A stretch of 6,705 nucleotides of DNA from Thermoplasmatota archaeon (GTDB lineage Archaea > Thermoplasmatota > E2 > DHVEG-1). Of the stretch, positions 5,286-6,705 are shown in pieces. Below the pieces are notes generated by a model that did not search any database, was not told where the DNA came from, and saw only the letters and a program-made list of their open reading frames with translations. The position numbers and the translations under genes are program-made. The stretch covers positions 1-6,705 of the forward strand of contig JALHTX010000148.1 of assembly GCA_022866015.1 (NCBI GenBank). The letters are read 5' to 3'. Within the stretch, counting starts at the first letter, position 1, and every line of letters begins with the position of its first letter.

Positions 5286-6705
5286 TTAGTTGTTATCACT
5301 AGTTAATTTTTCTCTTGTTTTAACAGCCATTCCATATTTAAACGAAAGCATTTCTTCTCGGTTTAAAATACATCTACCAACAGCTAATAAATTGTCTTTT
5401 TCATCGACAATAAGGCATTCATCCATAGGTCTAAGCTCTGGATCGCAATCTTTTACAAACTTTGCAAAAACACTTTTTCCTTCTTTTATAAAATTAATAG
5501 CATCGTTTTTAACCTTAACTCTCAGATGAGGATGTTCAAAGCTATTATGAAGTATTTTTGCTCCCTCGAGTTTTAATGTAAACATACCATCGCTAGCACG
5601 CATTGACAAAACATGTTTACCATCACAATAAATATTGCGTATTTTACCAGTTTTTTTAGATTTAACAATTTCAACTTTTCCGTTGAGTAAAGTATGTCCA
5701 GCACCTTTACAAAACTGCATATCAGCAACGGCACTAATTCGTCTAATATCTAAGCTAAAAACTTTTTCATAAGATGTGATTTCATCTAATGTTTTAAATC
5801 CCGTCCAACAAATAACATTCCTATTTTTAGTAAAACAATTAAAAAAACTAGTAATTGCTTTTTCGGTTTCCTCATCAACAAACTCAGGGAAAACAGATTG
5901 CGCATAAGGATACATTTCATCAAGTTCAATAGGAACTACGCCAAGAGATGAATCAATAATAATATTGACTTTGCTATTTTTTTTATAAATTTGTTTAATT
6001 TCATCTGAGTAAAAAGCTGAAAAAGGTTTAACTGCTTCAGGAAAAACAATAAAATCTTTAGAAGAAGGTATGAAACGCTCTAATAATTTTTTATGAGCCC
6101 TATAAACAATAGGTCTATGAAACGTTTGACTTCCGGTATAAAACATTGCTTTATTTTTTGTAACCGTTTCAAATTTTTCAAGCCATATCTTATTTTCATC
6201 TGTTCGAAGAAGTTTAAGTGCTTGTAAAAGATAAGGATTTTCAACCGATCTTGTTTCAACAAGCTCCCATAAAGAACCTTGAGAAATAGCATTTCTAATT
6301 TTTTTAATTTCAGCAAAACTAACATATAGATTATGTTTTGCAATCTCTTTTGTTTTTTCTTTTTCTTTTAGTTTTTTTATTTCATCTGCAGTAAAACTTG
6401 AGCAAACAGGACAACAGCATGGTAATTCTGTAATATCATCTAGTTTTTCAGTTCCCCATGGAAAAATTAAACGGTTATCATTTGCATATTTTATATAGGC
6501 TGAAGAATCAAAAAAATCACAGCCAAGTGCAACAGCAATTGGGAAAATAAGAGGATGTCCTGCTCCAAATAGATGGACTGGTTTACTAGGATCCAGGTAT
6601 TTTTTAGTACTTAGTATAACATTTATAAGATCGGAATACCACTGATTTTTCATTAGTGGAACTACTCCACCGATAGTGTAGAAATCTGAGTTTATTTTAG
6701 AAACC
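5286..6705 (-). CDS. tgtA: Archaeal tRNA-guanine(15) transglycosylase (5' end off the window)
   Basis: This enzyme exchanges guanine-15 in the tRNA D-loop for preQ0, the first tRNA-level step to archaeosine. The frame stays open past ATG 6653 to the right edge, adding 17 codons that read ...YTIGGVVPL before that Met. GGVVPLM is conserved inside the catalytic barrel, so Met 6653 is internal and roughly the first 180 residues are missing. Numbering from that Met: FDS with nucleophile Asp49, zinc ligands C79, C81, C84 and H107 (same spacing as C279/C281/C284/H307 of the Pyrococcus enzyme), the linking domains with YPYAQSVFPE (249-258) and ADMQF (310-314), and a C-terminal PUA domain (about 377-448) containing GKSVFAKF, RPMDE and MAVKTRE. 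The gene ends 10 nt before the unknown gene. The general-acid Asp near the N-terminus cannot be checked here. The identification is secure. Confidence 0.96.
   Translation of the reverse strand, partial: VSKINSDFYTIGGVVPLMKNQWYSDLINVILSTKKYLDPSKPVHLFGAGHPLIFPIAVALGCDFFDSSAYIKYANDNRLIFPWGTEKLDDITELPCCCPVCSSFTADEIKKLKEKEKTKEIAKHNLYVSFAEIKKIRNAISQGSLWELVETRSVENPYLLQALKLLRTDENKIWLEKFETVTKNKAMFYTGSQTFHRPIVYRAHKKLLERFIPSSKDFIVFPEAVKPFSAFYSDEIKQIYKKNSKVNIIIDSSLGVVPIELDEMYPYAQSVFPEFVDEETEKAITSFFNCFTKNRNVICWTGFKTLDEITSYEKVFSLDIRRISAVADMQFCKGAGHTLLNGKVEIVKSKKTGKIRNIYCDGKHVLSMRASDGMFTLKLEGAKILHNSFEHPHLRVKVKNDAINFIKEGKSVFAKFVKDCDPELRPMDECLIVDEKDNLLAVGRCILNREEMLSFKYGMAVKTREKLTSDNN

Noticed and set aside
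5290..5529. Plus-strand frame opposite the tgtA 3' end
   Set aside because: It is a shadow of the PUA-domain coding sequence on the minus strand.
6080..6343. Second minus-strand frame inside tgtA
   Set aside because: It is out of frame with the clearly conserved TgtA protein and has no supporting start signals.
6651..6653. ATG 6653 as the true start of tgtA
   Set aside because: The frame continues upstream into the conserved IGGVVPL segment, so this Met is internal and the gene is cut by the window edge rather than truncated.
1..6705. CRISPR arrays, tRNA genes, rRNA, transposases, toxin-antitoxin or defence modules
   Set aside because: I looked on both strands and saw no regularly spaced repeats, cloverleaf-like segments, terminal inverted repeats or characteristic motifs.

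Overview
The window is strongly A+T-rich chromosomal DNA from an archaeon. The firmest evidence is an archaeal-type tRNA-guanine(15) transglycosylase (TgtA) with a C-terminal PUA domain, an enzyme of archaeosine synthesis that bacteria lack. The neighbouring aspartate carbamoyltransferase pair also has an archaeal look: PyrB begins with the MDFKGKD-type start I recall from Thermococcales-like enzymes, and PyrI is a separate zinc-binding subunit. TATA-like boxes precede several starts. The lineage cannot be fixed by eye; a low-GC euryarchaeal or DPANN-type genome is plausible.

Layout. (1) Bases 1-1717, minus strand: the 5' part (at least 572 codons, running off the left edge) of a lysine/glutamate-rich protein with two helix-hairpin-helix (HhH)-like modules followed by a long coiled coil. 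It has no stop codon inside the window, and the plus-strand frames opposite it are shadows. (2) Bases 1718-1920: a very A+T-rich divergent intergenic region with candidate TATA boxes in both directions and an imperfect palindrome. (3) Bases 1921-3338, plus strand: pyrB and pyrI, overlapping by ATGA, encode the catalytic and regulatory chains of aspartate carbamoyltransferase (de novo pyrimidine synthesis). (4) Bases 3331-4590, minus strand: a class II (bacterial-type) HMG-CoA reductase, the mevalonate-forming step of isoprenoid and archaeal lipid synthesis. Its 3' end overlaps pyrI tail to tail by 8 bp. (5) Bases 4655-5275, minus strand: a protein I do not recognise. (6) Bases 5286-6705, minus strand: tgtA, lacking its 5' end because the window ends inside it.

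The three minus-strand genes on the right (tgtA, unknown gene, hmgA) run in the same direction with gaps of 10 and 64 nt. The first two look co-transcribed and translationally linked. hmgA may be read through from them or may use a weak promoter in the 64-nt gap. Functionally the window mixes tRNA modification, lipid precursor synthesis and pyrimidine synthesis, the usual housekeeping mix of a compact archaeal chromosome. I see no mobile element, CRISPR array, rRNA, tRNA or defence system. The least ordinary items are the HhH/coiled-coil protein, the unknown gene beside tgtA, the class II HMG-CoA reductase in an archaeal setting, and the tail-to-tail overlap.
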